From NCBI GenBank assembly GCA_965221655.1, contig OZ244906.1, positions 1-64,000 on the forward strand: a DNA stretch of 64,000 nucleotides, given 5' to 3'. The notes under the pieces are model-generated. The model had not been told where the DNA came from. It ran no database searches and worked only from the letters and a program-made list of their open reading frames with translations. This document shows, piece after piece, positions 1-8,834 of the stretch (its first letter is position 1; every line of letters starts with the position of its first letter). A program made the position numbers and the translations under genes. This stretch comes from Bin107 sp965221655. GTDB lineage: Bacteria; UBA8248.

Positions 1-2
1 CA

Positions 3-1751
3 CCTGACGGACGCGAATACGTCTCCTACAGGCAGCAGGTCATCGCCCGCGACGCGATGGTCGTCTCCGGCCATTATCTGGCGAGCCAGGCAGGCCTCAG
101 AATCATGGAAAGAAGCGGAAACGCGATAGACGCGGGCGTTGCGGCGGGCATTTGCCTGAGCGTCCTGCAGACCGACATGGTATCGTTTCTGGGCGTCGCA
201 CCCACCATCATCTACCTGGCGAAAGAGCGCCGTGTACTCACTATCAGCGGGCTGGGCCGTTGGCCGAAGGCGGCCTCCATCGAATGGTTCGAGAAGAACT
301 GCGGCGGCGAAATTCCCCCCGGCGTCCGCCGCGCGGTGACGCCTGCGGCGGTGGACGCCTGGCTCATGGCTCTTGAGCGTTACGGCACGAAGACTTTTGC
401 GGAGGTGGCCGAGGACGCCGTATCCCTGGCGGACGCGGGCTTTCCCATGCACCATTTCATGTACGACCACATACGGGCCGCGGAGGATTCTTACGCACGC
501 TGGGAATCGGCCCGGCCCATCTATTTCCCCGAAGGTGCGCTCATCCCCGTGGGCGGTCGCGTGCGGATTCCCGATCTGGCCGAGACCATGCGGCGCATGG
601 CGCGCGCCGAGGCGGGGGCAAGTGGCGGTCGCGCCGCCGGCGTGCGCGCCGCGCGCGATGAAGTCTACCGGGGCGAGACGGCGCGGCTGATGGTCGAATT
701 CGTCCAGCAAAACGGCGGACTTTTGACGATGGAGGACCTGGCGGATTTTCACGTCCAGGAAGAAGAACCCGTGGCGACGGAGTTTCTGGGGCACGAGGCC
801 TACGCCTGCGGCCCCTGGTGCCAGGGGCCGACGCTTTTGCAAGCGATGAACCTGCTCGCCTCATTCGACCTGGTGGACATGGGCCACAATTCTGCGCGCT
901 ATCTCCACACGATTCTGGCTGCTCTCAACCTCGCGTTCGCGGACAGAGAGGCCTTCATCGGCGATCCGGAGTTCGTGGACGTACCCGTGGAGGGGCTCCT
1001 CTCCAGGGCCTACGCCGCAGAACGTGCGCAGCGCATCGAAGAGGGACGCGCTTTCGCCGACACGCCGCCGCCCGGCGACCCCTGGGTGCACCAGGGGGGT
1101 GCGCATCCCTGGCGTTTCGACGGGGCGGGCCGCGTTCCGCGCAAGGCGTTTGCCGATGAATATCAACACGATACCTCTTATTGCACGGCGGTCGACGCGG
1201 AGGGAAACGCATTTTCGTGCACACCCTCCGACCCGTCGAACGCAATGCCTTTCGTCCCTGGGGTGGGAGCAACGGTTTCGGGGCGCGGCTCGCAGAGCTG
1301 GCTCGACCCGGCCCACCCGAGTGCCCTCGCTCCCTGGAAGCGGCCGAGGCTCACACCCAACCCCGTCCTCACTCTGAAGGAGGGTGCTTTTTACATGACG
1401 CTGGGCACCCCCGGGGGCGACACCCAGCCCCAGGTCATGTTGCAGGTTTTTCTGAACCACGTCGCATTCGGAATGCCGCCGCAGATGGCGGTCGAGGCGG
1501 CAAGGGCCGCCACCTACAATTTCCCCAATTCGTTCTGGCCGCACGCCTACGCGCCCGCGAGTGCGCGCGCCGAGGAGCGGCTGTTTCGGGAGGTAGGCGG
1601 TGCGCTGACCGAGATGGGCTACGCGATGGATGCGTGGCCCGACTTTCACTGGCCGGCGGGCAGCGTCTGCGCGATTGTACGCGACCCCGCGACGGGCTAT
1701 CTCCAGGGCGCCGCCGACCCCAGGCGCGAATCCTACGCCGCGGGCTGGTAG
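3..1751 (+). CDS. ggt: Gamma-glutamyltransferase, 5' end outside window
   Basis: Ntn-hydrolase that removes or transfers the gamma-glutamyl group of glutathione and related peptides, normally in the periplasm. The frame is open to the window edge and the upstream codons (REYVSYRQQVIARDAM) look like the usual GGT N-terminus, so the ATG at 57 is probably internal and the true start, with any signal peptide, lies outside. The autoprocessing/catalytic Thr is the one in DTSYCTAVD (Thr373 counted from the ATG at 57), followed by EGNAFSCTPSDPSN and the glycine-rich GTPGGDTQPQVM. The start of the large subunit, with GNAIDAGVAAG, is present. It lies 375 bp upstream of a peptide/glutathione-type ABC importer, which suggests salvage of glutathione or gamma-glutamyl peptides. 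Family assignment is secure; substrate is inferred. Confidence 0.92.
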   Translation, partial: PDGREYVSYRQQVIARDAMVVSGHYLASQAGLRIMERSGNAIDAGVAAGICLSVLQTDMVSFLGVAPTIIYLAKERRVLTISGLGRWPKAASIEWFEKNCGGEIPPGVRRAVTPAAVDAWLMALERYGTKTFAEVAEDAVSLADAGFPMHHFMYDHIRAAEDSYARWESARPIYFPEGALIPVGGRVRIPDLAETMRRMARAEAGASGGRAAGVRAARDEVYRGETARLMVEFVQQNGGLLTMEDLADFHVQEEEPVATEFLGHEAYACGPWCQGPTLLQAMNLLASFDLVDMGHNSARYLHTILAALNLAFADREAFIGDPEFVDVPVEGLLSRAYAAERAQRIEEGRAFADTPPPGDPWVHQGGAHPWRFDGAGRVPRKAFADEYQHDTSYCTAVDAEGNAFSCTPSDPSNAMPFVPGVGATVSGRGSQSWLDPAHPSALAPWKRPRLTPNPVLTLKEGAFYMTLGTPGGDTQPQVMLQVFLNHVAFGMPPQMAVEAARAATYNFPNSFWPHAYAPASARAEERLFREVGGALTEMGYAMDAWPDFHWPAGSVCAIVRDPATGYLQGAADPRRESYAAGW

Positions 1752-2126
1752 GAGCGCGCGCCTCCCCGGTTCGCCTGTAGACGCAGGCGATTCCCCGCGT
1801 TTGTTTCCTCCCGTGTTGTTGCAGACTTGATCCTGGCGCGGAAAATCGCTTCACCCCTGAGTGTTCGCTCTGTATCCATGCATTTACTCCGCCGTGCATG
1901 CTTTTGCGCCGGGTCGGAGCTCATTGCTTCGCACTTTTTCTCGTCTTTTGTCCGCTGAAACCCAGAAATGAAAACGAAATAAATCGGCAACGTGGAATTA
2001 ATGTTTCTGAAAAGCACAAGAAACACACGGTGCGCATGATAAGTGCGTATTTGTCAGGAATTCCAAAGTCTTACGGAGCCTGTTTGCCATAACCCCCTTT
2101 AGCGGGCGAGGAGAAGGAGAGAAGAG
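1752..2126 (+). other. Intergenic region before the peptide-importer operon
   Basis: No convincing gene in 375 bp. The stretch from about 1900 to 2060 is clearly richer in A+T than its surroundings, as expected for the promoter of the ABC operon, but I cannot point to a confident -35/-10 pair. A purine-rich Shine-Dalgarno stretch (GAGGAGAAGGAGAGAAG, 2107-2123) leads directly into the ATG at 2127. Confidence 0.5.
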
Positions 2127-3788
2127 ATGAAAAGGAGTTCGTCGAGTGTCAGGCGGTTCAAGCGTCGTGATTTTCTGAAAATCGGGACGGGCGCAGCCGC
2201 CGGGGCTGGCTTGTTGCCGTTGCTGAAATACCTGCCCGCCGAGGCCGCCGCGGGTCGAGACACGCTCGTGGTCGTCATTGGAAACGGCCCGAACAGCATG
2301 GACATTCACAGAAAGGGGACCAACCGGCCAAGCTACCAGGTTGCCGTCAACGTCTACGATCGCCTCGTTACCTATGGGCGAAAAAAATTGCCCGACGGCA
2401 ACGTGATGTACGACTACCGGAAGATCGAACCGGAGTTGGCCGAATCCTGGACTTTTGCGCCAGATGGCATGTCCGTCGCCTTCAAGATTCGCAAGAACGC
2501 CAAGTTTCACGACGGAAAGCCCGTCACTGCCCATGACGTGAAGTGGTCTTTCGATCGTGCGGTTTCGCTGGGTGGTTTTCCGGCTGTGCAGATGAAAGCC
2601 GGCTCGCTCGTCAAGCCCGAGCAGTTCGTCGTCGTGGATGACTACACCTTCCGCATCAATTTTCTCCGCAAGAGCAAGCTCACGCTGCCCGACCTGGGCG
2701 TTCCGGTGCCGCTGGTCATCAATTCGGTGGCTGCCAAGGCCAAAGCCACGAAGAGCGACCCGTGGGCGACCGAGTTTCTGCACAAAAACCCACAGGGGGG
2801 TGGAGCCTTCAAGCTGGGGCGATGGAAGCCCGGAGAGCAGACCGTTTATCTTCGCAACGACGACTGGAAATCCGGTCCCCTGCCTGGAGTGAGGCGGGTG
2901 ATAGTCCGCGAGGTGGCGTCCGCTTCCACGCGCCGTGCCCTTTTGTTGCGCGGAGATGCTGATGTTTCTCTCGATCTCCCGCCCAAAGACACCAAGGAAC
3001 TCGCGAGCCACAAAAAGATCAAGATTGCAGGCATACCCATCGAGAACTGCATACACGCCGTCGGGCTGAACCTGAACTTCAAGCCCTTTGCCGATGTCCG
3101 CGTCCGCCGGGCGATGGCTTACGCTATGCCCTACGAGAAAATTTTCAAGGCGGCAGCTTATGAGCGCGGCCTGCCGATGTGGGGAGCGAAATCGGCCGAG
3201 CCCGCCGGCACGCTGTGGCCCCAGCCTTTTCCTTACGATACCGATCCGGGCAAGGCGAAGGCCCTGCTCAAAGAGGCAGGTTACGCGGAAGGCTTCAAGG
3301 TCACGCTGTCGTTCAACCTGGGGCTCGCCTACTGGACGGAGCCGACGGCACTCCTTATCCAGGAGGGGCTCGGGAAGGTAGGCATCGAGGCGAAACTCGA
3401 CAAGATTCCCGGATCGAGCTGGAGGACGAAGGCGCTCGTCGAGAAGAAGCTTCCGATGCATCTCAAGAACTTCGGCGGCTGGCTGAATTACCCTGAATAC
3501 TATTTCTTCTGGGCCTACCAGCCCAAGCGTCTGTTCAATTCGATGAACTACGACAACCCGCGGCTCAACACGTTGGTGGACGAGACCCTGCACATGCCCG
3601 TGGGTAGCCCCGGCTATGCAGAGAGAGTCCAGGCGTTCATCAAAATCGCCTTTGAGGACGTTCCCCTCATTCCTCTATGGCAGCCCTATCTCGACGTGGC
3701 GATGCAAAAAGACGTGGAGGGTTACGAATACTGGTTCCACCGTCAACTCGACGTGAGAGGCTTCAAGAAATTGCCCAAGAGATCCTGA
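2127..3788 (+). CDS. ABC transporter substrate-binding protein, DppA/GsiB family, Tat-exported
   Basis: Periplasmic solute-binding protein of the peptide/nickel/glutathione class (SBP_bac_5), 553 residues, normal size. The N-terminus has a twin-arginine signal (R13-R14-D-F-L-K) followed by a hydrophobic Ala/Gly segment and a probable cleavage region near PAEAAAG. The family pattern of YDRLVTYG, then ELAESWTFAPDGMSVAFKIR, then KFHDGKPVTAHDVKWSFDR is clear. Strong Shine-Dalgarno upstream. It is the first gene of a five-gene importer operon with both permeases and both ATPases. Tat export suggests folding before export. Ligand unknown; the adjacent gamma-glutamyltransferase makes glutathione or gamma-glutamyl peptides a reasonable guess. 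Confidence 0.93.
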   Translation: MKRSSSSVRRFKRRDFLKIGTGAAAGAGLLPLLKYLPAEAAAGRDTLVVVIGNGPNSMDIHRKGTNRPSYQVAVNVYDRLVTYGRKKLPDGNVMYDYRKIEPELAESWTFAPDGMSVAFKIRKNAKFHDGKPVTAHDVKWSFDRAVSLGGFPAVQMKAGSLVKPEQFVVVDDYTFRINFLRKSKLTLPDLGVPVPLVINSVAAKAKATKSDPWATEFLHKNPQGGGAFKLGRWKPGEQTVYLRNDDWKSGPLPGVRRVIVREVASASTRRALLLRGDADVSLDLPPKDTKELASHKKIKIAGIPIENCIHAVGLNLNFKPFADVRVRRAMAYAMPYEKIFKAAAYERGLPMWGAKSAEPAGTLWPQPFPYDTDPGKAKALLKEAGYAEGFKVTLSFNLGLAYWTEPTALLIQEGLGKVGIEAKLDKIPGSSWRTKALVEKKLPMHLKNFGGWLNYPEYYFFWAYQPKRLFNSMNYDNPRLNTLVDETLHMPVGSPGYAERVQAFIKIAFEDVPLIPLWQPYLDVAMQKDVEGYEYWFHRQLDVRGFKKLPKRS

Positions 3789-3822
3789 AGACGCTTCTGG
3801 GTGCACCCACACTTCCTTTGAG

Positions 3823-4857
3823 GTGAGCGAAGTGAGAAGCAGTACGGTTGCCCTGATCGGCCGGCGCTTCCTTTATGCGGCGCCGGTCGTGATGGGCATC
3901 ATATTGGTTACTTTCGTCCTGACGAGGGCTCTGCCGGGCGATCCGGCCGTGTTCTTTGCCGGACCTGCGGCGGACGAGAAGTCCATTGCCGAAATACGTG
4001 CCTCGTTGGGACTCGACAGAAGCTGGCCCGAGCAATTCTGGATATACATCCGGAATCTCGCACGCGGAGACATGGGCAAATCCATCAGCACTGGCCAGCC
4101 CGTTCTGGAGGAGCTCGCCACACGTCTTCCGGCCTCTGTCGAACTTACGCTGATGGGCTTGTTCGCAGCAGTCGTCGTCGCCGTTCCCCTTGGGGTGCTG
4201 GCGGCCACGAGACCCCACTCGTTCGTGGATCACTTCTGCCGCTTGGTTGTCACGGTGGGTGTCTCGCTGCCCACTTTCTTTACCGGATTGTTTCTCGTGT
4301 ACGTCTTCTATTTTCTCTTGGGCCTCTCACCCGCTCCCCTCGGGCGGCTGAGCATCGTTCACATCGCTCCTGATCATGTAACCGGTTTTTATCTCCTCGA
4401 CAGCCTGGTGGCGGGCGACCTGGAGGTTTTCCGCGCCGCGCTTTCCCAGATGCTTCTCCCCGCTGCGACGTTGGGGATTTTCGCCCTTGCTCCGCTCGCG
4501 CGGATGACGAGGGCTGCGATGCTGGGGGTTCTGTCGAGTGACTTCGTGCGAACGGCGCGAGCGAGCGGCCTTTCGCACCGCACGGTGCTGTGGGTTTATG
4601 CTTTTCGAAACGCCATGCTTCCCGTCCTGACTACGTTTGGCATGGTGTTTTCTTTCTTGCTCGGTGCAAATGTTTTGGTCGAAAAAGTTTTTGCCTGGCC
4701 GGGTATCGGTTCTTTCGCCATAGAAGCGCTCATCGCTTCGGACTACGTCGCCGTGCAGGGTTTCGTGCTGGCCATGGCATTGATGTACGTGCTGTTGAAT
4801 CTGGCGATCGACGTCTTCTGCATGGTGGTCGATCCGCGTATCGGAATGGAGGGCTGA
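3823..4857 (+). CDS. ABC transporter permease, DppB/GsiC family
   Basis: Inner-membrane permease subunit, about 344 residues, with six predicted membrane segments. It has the family N-terminus (RRFLYAAPVVMGIILVTF, LTRALPGDPA) and the cytoplasmic EAA-type loop (RTARASGLSHRTVLWVYAFRNAMLP), which contacts the ATPases. Two GTG starts are possible. The one at 3823 gives the longest product. The one at 3832 has GAGGTG at 3820-3825 with six bases of spacing and may be the real start. Partner of the downstream DppC-type permease. Confidence 0.93.
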   Translation: MSEVRSSTVALIGRRFLYAAPVVMGIILVTFVLTRALPGDPAVFFAGPAADEKSIAEIRASLGLDRSWPEQFWIYIRNLARGDMGKSISTGQPVLEELATRLPASVELTLMGLFAAVVVAVPLGVLAATRPHSFVDHFCRLVVTVGVSLPTFFTGLFLVYVFYFLLGLSPAPLGRLSIVHIAPDHVTGFYLLDSLVAGDLEVFRAALSQMLLPAATLGIFALAPLARMTRAAMLGVLSSDFVRTARASGLSHRTVLWVYAFRNAMLPVLTTFGMVFSFLLGANVLVEKVFAWPGIGSFAIEALIASDYVAVQGFVLAMALMYVLLNLAIDVFCMVVDPRIGMEG

Positions 4858-4859
4858 GC

Positions 4860-5705
4860 GTGCATGCCCTTTTCCGCCACCTGCGCTACGTGATGACGGA
4901 GAATCCCGTCACGCTTTTCGCGTTTGCCCTTTTCTTCTTGCTGATGATTCTCGGTTTGTTCGGACCTTGGCTTGCGCCCTACGATCCCCTCGCCAGCGAC
5001 ACGGCCAACGCCCTCAGCCCGCCCTCGTGGGTGCATCCGTTCGGGACCGACAATCTGGGGCGAGACGTTTTCAGCCGCGTGATCGTGGCAACGCGGCTTG
5101 ACTTGGCGATATCCGTAGCGGCCGTTTCGCTCTCCTTCGCCACGGGAAGCGTCGCGGGCGTTTGCGCGGGCTACTTCGGAGGGATGGCGGACAGGTGGAT
5201 CGGCCGCCTTACCGACACCATCATGGCGTTTCCTCTTTTTGTGTTGGCCATGGGCATCGTATCGGCTCTGGGAAATACGATAGAGAACATCGTCTACACT
5301 ACGGCCGTCATCAATTTTCCCTTCTACGCCCGCGTTGCACGAGCCGAGGCGAACGCACGCCGCGAAGCGGGCTTCGTGGAGGCGGCACGCCTTTCGGGGA
5401 ATGGACACGGGCGGATTCTTTTCCTCCATCTGGGACCCAATATTATGCCGCCCATGATGGTTCAGATATCGCTGAACATGGGTTACGCCATATTGAATGC
5501 GGCGGGACTTTCTTTCATCGGCCTCGGTGTCCGCCCCCCGACTCCCGAATGGGGGATCATGGTGGCCGAGGGGGCGAAGTTCATTGTCTCGGGTGAGTGG
5601 TGGCTCGCCATCTTCCCGGGAACTGCTCTCATGCTTGCCGTACTGTGCTTCAACCTTCTGGGTGACGGTCTCCGCGATCTCATCGACCCGAGAATGAGGA
5701 CCTGA
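4860..5705 (+). CDS. ABC transporter permease, DppC/GsiD family
   Basis: Second permease of the importer, 281 residues from the GTG at 4860, two bases after the DppB-type stop. GGAGGG within the end of that gene provides the ribosome binding site. An ATG at 4893 is the alternative start. The N-terminal segment ends in the family signature LAPYDPLASD, then HPFGTDNLGRDVFSRV. The EAA loop is REAGFVEAARLSGNGHGRIL, and the C-terminus LLGDGLRDLIDPRMRT is typical. The frame is open further upstream, but that stretch only overlaps the previous gene and is not coding in this frame. Confidence 0.93.
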   Translation: MHALFRHLRYVMTENPVTLFAFALFFLLMILGLFGPWLAPYDPLASDTANALSPPSWVHPFGTDNLGRDVFSRVIVATRLDLAISVAAVSLSFATGSVAGVCAGYFGGMADRWIGRLTDTIMAFPLFVLAMGIVSALGNTIENIVYTTAVINFPFYARVARAEANARREAGFVEAARLSGNGHGRILFLHLGPNIMPPMMVQISLNMGYAILNAAGLSFIGLGVRPPTPEWGIMVAEGAKFIVSGEWWLAIFPGTALMLAVLCFNLLGDGLRDLIDPRMRT

Positions 5706-6676
5706 TGGAATCCCGCAACCCTCTTCTGGTCGTCGAGGATCTCTCGCTGGAATTTCGCACCCGCACCGGCGTCGTCAAGGCCCTCGAAAACGTGAGCTTC
5801 GAGATTGACAAGGGGCAGACGGTTGGCGTGGTCGGCGAAAGCGGCTCGGGAAAGTCTGTGATGTCCTACGCCATCATGGGAATTTCCGATCCTGCGGCAA
5901 AAATTACCTCGGGCCGCGTTGTTTTCGGGGGTGTTTCTTTGCTCGAAGAATCCCCACAAGGGATCAAAGAGATGCGCGGGCGCGAGATTTCGATGATCTT
6001 CCAAAGCCCGAGAACGGCATTGAACCCGATACGGACCATCGGCCGACAATTGGAGGACGTCATTTATAGGCACGGCAGCTTACGCGGCCAGCGTATTCGC
6101 GAGCGCGCTCTGGAACTTCTTCACCAGGTTCACATCCCCGACCCCGAGAATCGCTACGGCGCCTATCCGTTCGAACTCTCGGGCGGAATGTGCCAACGCG
6201 TGATGATTGCGATGGCCATTTCTTCGGACCCATGGCTCCTGATCGCGGATGAACCCGTAACGGGTCTGGACGTCACGACGCAGGCGGTCATCATGGACCT
6301 CATCAAGGACGCGGCACGGAAGAGAAACATGGGTGCCATTCTCATCACACACGACCTCGGACTTGCGGCTTGCTACTGCGACAGGATAATCGTCATGCAT
6401 GCGGGGCACGTGGTTGAAGTGGCCGATACCGAGCGCTTGTTCATGTATCCGCGTCATCCCTACACTGCGAAACTCATCGGGGCCACGCCCAACGCGAATA
6501 CGAGTTTGTCGGAGCTGACCTCGATTCCGGGCGCTTTGCCGGATCTGCGAGCGGAGCTCCCGGCTTGCCGCTACAGCCAGCGGTGTGAACGCTTTGCCGA
6601 GGATTGTCTCGACCCTCCTCTCCCGCGCCAAGCTATCGAAGCGGGCCATCTCGTTGCCTGTCGGCATCCTTTCTGA
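5705..6676 (+). CDS. ABC transporter ATP-binding protein, DppD family
   Basis: First ATPase of the importer, 323 residues. Its ATG shares one base with the stop of the permease gene (TGATG), which indicates translational coupling. Walker A is GESGSGKS, the signature is LSGGMCQRV, and Walker B is LLIADEPVTGLD. The C-terminus carries the oligopeptide/dipeptide ATPase extension (Cys-containing RYSQRCERFAEDC), known in this family to hold an iron-sulfur cluster in some members. It pairs with the following ATPase. Confidence 0.94.
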   Translation: MESRNPLLVVEDLSLEFRTRTGVVKALENVSFEIDKGQTVGVVGESGSGKSVMSYAIMGISDPAAKITSGRVVFGGVSLLEESPQGIKEMRGREISMIFQSPRTALNPIRTIGRQLEDVIYRHGSLRGQRIRERALELLHQVHIPDPENRYGAYPFELSGGMCQRVMIAMAISSDPWLLIADEPVTGLDVTTQAVIMDLIKDAARKRNMGAILITHDLGLAACYCDRIIVMHAGHVVEVADTERLFMYPRHPYTAKLIGATPNANTSLSELTSIPGALPDLRAELPACRYSQRCERFAEDCLDPPLPRQAIEAGHLVACRHPF

Positions 6677-7701
6677 TGGCCTTGCTCGAAGTCGTCGACC
6701 TGGCCAAAAAGTTCCCGATCCGGCCGAGCGGAATGTTCTCGACTTTTCGGCATTCTCTGCGGAGGGCGAAAGAAGAAGGGGGGAATGCGGGGGAGTACCT
6801 GCACGCCGTGGACGGTGTAACCTTCTCAATCGAATCGGGGGAGAGCGTTGGTCTCGTGGGTGAATCCGGCTGCGGGAAGTCCACGCTTGCCAGATTGATC
6901 GCACGCCTCCAGGACGCGACGTCGGGGGACGTCATATTCGAAGGCGTAAACGTCGGAAACATTCCGGCTCGCCGTTTCATTCAGAATCAGAAGCGTCGGA
7001 AAATCCAGATGGTGTTTCAGGATCCCACCGAAAGTCTGAATCCGGGATTCACCGCTTTCAGGGCCGTTGCCGATCCCCTTTTGCGCCTGGGCGGAATGCG
7101 GGCCGGAGTCAAACTCTCGAGGCGCGTCGAAGAACTTTGCGACCTGGTGGGTCTCGCCCCGGAACTCCTGACACGCTATCCGCATCAACTCTCCGGTGGC
7201 CAGAAAGCGCGGGTCGGCATTGCGCGCGCGATAGCACTTGAGCCCGCGCTCCTTGTGCTCGATGAACCCACCGCCGCCCTGGACGTTTCGGTTCAGGCAG
7301 TTATCCTGCATCTTCTCGATGCATTAAAAAGTCGTCTCGGGATGAGCTACCTTTTCATCTCCCACGACTTGAGCGTCGTCCGAATGCTCTGCCAAAGGGT
7401 TTTGGTGATGTACCTGGGCAAGATTGTGGAGGTCGGCTCCAGCCGGGAACTTCTGCGACGCCCGCGCCATCCCTATACCCGCGCACTCCTCTCGGCGATA
7501 CCCGTGGTCGAACCGGGCGGACGCTCCGAACGCATTCGGCTTGCCGGTGAACCCCTGAGTCCCATCAACCCCTCTCCGCATGTTTGTCGGTTTTATTCTC
7601 GTTGTCCCCGTAAAGAGGACAGGTGCCGACGGGAGATGCCCATGCTGACGCTTTCTTCCGCCGAAATCGAAACCGCCTGCCATTTTCCACTCGAAAACTA
7701 G
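6676..7701 (+). CDS. ABC transporter ATP-binding protein, DppF family
   Basis: Second ATPase, 341 residues from the ATG at 6676, which overlaps the stop of the previous gene by one base (TGATG). The frame is open further upstream, but that part lies inside the DppD gene. Walker A is GESGCGKST, the signature is LSGGQKARV, and Walker B is LLVLDEPTAALDVS. The C-terminus has the oligopeptide extension with CRFYSRCPRKEDRC. It ends the five-gene operon. Its stop codon overlaps by four bases the end of a small gene on the opposite strand. Confidence 0.94.
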   Translation: MALLEVVDLAKKFPIRPSGMFSTFRHSLRRAKEEGGNAGEYLHAVDGVTFSIESGESVGLVGESGCGKSTLARLIARLQDATSGDVIFEGVNVGNIPARRFIQNQKRRKIQMVFQDPTESLNPGFTAFRAVADPLLRLGGMRAGVKLSRRVEELCDLVGLAPELLTRYPHQLSGGQKARVGIARAIALEPALLVLDEPTAALDVSVQAVILHLLDALKSRLGMSYLFISHDLSVVRMLCQRVLVMYLGKIVEVGSSRELLRRPRHPYTRALLSAIPVVEPGGRSERIRLAGEPLSPINPSPHVCRFYSRCPRKEDRCRREMPMLTLSSAEIETACHFPLEN

Positions 7702-7844
7702 GAGGATGCCCGCGCGCAAACGGCCATTTGTTGGTGTTTGCCCCACTCACACTGGCGCCTCAATTCGGATGCCTGGTTGTAGACCATCGAGTACACCTCC
7801 TCCAGGCGTCCTTGGCGACGAATCCCTCGCTCCTTATCCATCAT
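7698..7844 (-). CDS. Small hypothetical protein (48 aa) in a minus-strand small-gene cluster
   Basis: Minus-strand ORF beginning ATG-ATG at 7844, with AGGAGG six bases upstream, and ending at 7698 over the stop of the DppF-type gene. The product starts MMDKERGIRRQGRLEEVYSM and is charged and probably helical, with two Cys. Its start overlaps the end of the preceding 38-residue ORF by 11 bases, as in translationally coupled genes. The good ribosome binding site and the coupling argue that it is real. No family recognised. Confidence 0.5.
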   Translation of the reverse strand: MMDKERGIRRQGRLEEVYSMVYNQASELRRQCEWGKHQQMAVCARASS

Positions 7845-7950
7845 ACCTGTCCTCCTCATTCAGGTGCCCCCACACCTCTTTCAGGCCGTCTATCACAACG
7901 CAGACGACACAGATAATTGCGAGGCCGATTATGTTCCAAATGAAGAACAT
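7834..7950 (-). CDS. Small single-span membrane protein (38 aa)
   Basis: Minus-strand ORF from the ATG at 7950. Residues 1-20 (MFFIWNIIGLAIICVVCVVI) form one clean hydrophobic membrane segment, followed by an acidic cytoplasmic-type tail (DGLKEVWGHLNEEDRYDG). A GGGGAGG sequence lies about 11 bases before the ATG. Its end overlaps the start of the 48-residue ORF. The strongly biased composition (all hydrophobic, then charged) in otherwise G+C-rich DNA supports real coding. Function unknown; small proteins of this shape often modulate a membrane complex. Confidence 0.5.
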   Translation of the reverse strand: MFFIWNIIGLAIICVVCVVIDGLKEVWGHLNEEDRYDG

Positions 7951-8023
7951 CAAAGTGATTTGCCTCCCCGTTAAAAGTCAACTATAGGGCTTTCTCTCGA
8001 ATAATAGCAACTATAAAATGGGA

Positions 8024-8272
8024 TTAAGTTGCATGTTCGTCGGGGAAATCCTCATTGCCCTCGTGAATGGTTTTGCTGTAGGTGTCCAGCATCGAGTTGA
8101 AATCGCGGCAGCAGTCCTTGATGCAATAGTGAAGCGTCTCCATCTGGTCTAGATGGAAGTGCGCCGCTTTGGGAACGTTCTTGGCCTTGTCCAGCATCAG
8201 TTCCAAGGCGGCGGCCATCGTTTTCACGTGCCCAAATACGTCGTCAAACCAATCTTGCGGGTTCTCGCTCAT
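8024..8272 (-). CDS. Small hypothetical protein (82 aa), His/Cys-rich helical
   Basis: Minus-strand ORF starting ATG at 8272, with a perfect AGGAGG four bases upstream. The 82-residue product (MSENPQDWFDDVFGHVKTM...) looks all-helical and has a cluster HYCIKDCCRDF near residue 50 with three Cys and one His, which could bind metal or a cluster; other His residues lie nearby (AAHFHLDQ). It is first in a minus-strand cluster with the 38- and 48-residue genes (gap 73 bp). The open frame runs further upstream, but nothing before the ATG looks coding. No family recognised. Confidence 0.65.
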   Translation of the reverse strand: MSENPQDWFDDVFGHVKTMAAALELMLDKAKNVPKAAHFHLDQMETLHYCIKDCCRDFNSMLDTYSKTIHEGNEDFPDEHAT

Positions 8273-8834
8273 AATGCCTCCTAAAAAGCAGTTTGTGCGT
8301 TCAGTCGTATGTCCAACAATTCTCGCAAGTCGTTCAGGTCGTCCGCCGTGGCCTCCAATTCGGTAGCGAAGGCTTCCAGAAAGGTGTGCGCCTCCCCCAA
8401 CCCGTTTCCTTCTCAGCCGGGCACATTTATATCCGGCGCGCGGCCCGGATGCTGGCGGCATCCAGGTTGTCCGGAAAAAATCGCCGCGTGCTTTTTGAAT
8501 GCCCGGGCTCGAAAACACCCTTCCGCCATGCGGGCGCTGCGAGCGCTCCACCTCCTCCTCGGTCGGGGGCAATCCCTCCTGCATCTGTGGAAATCAGCGC
8601 GCATTTGCGGTCGGCGCGCGTTCGCCCGAATGGCCCAGAATGCCGCGCGAAGGGGTGGCTCCTGCACTCCGGGGGGCTGGGGGGCGTTCGCAGGCGCTTT
8701 TTCGGTGGCAAAATGGGCGAAGGCGGCCACAAAGCGCTCAAACGGGGCCGTTTTTTCGTTTGTAGGGGTGGAAAAGGGTGCTAAAAAAGGCCGAAAAGGT
8801 GATCTCGGGGGCGGTTTTCGGTGGGAGGCGTGCT
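8273..8834. other. Divergent intergenic region, no recognisable gene
   Basis: About 560 bp between the minus-strand small genes and the plus-strand luciferase-like gene. Several long frames exist on both strands, but they have the Arg/Pro/Ala-rich composition of random high-G+C DNA and match no family I know. It probably holds both promoters and perhaps decayed coding sequence. A GTG at 8778, in frame with the downstream gene, could extend that gene backwards. Confidence 0.4.

Noticed and set aside
57..59. ATG at 57 as the true start of the gamma-glutamyltransferase
   Set aside because: Upstream codons in frame encode conserved family sequence, so the gene begins before the window.
8427..8765. 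Overlapping frames upstream of the 8835 LLM gene as separate genes
   Set aside because: They are Arg/Pro-rich, present in several frames at once, without ribosome binding sites or recognised motifs.
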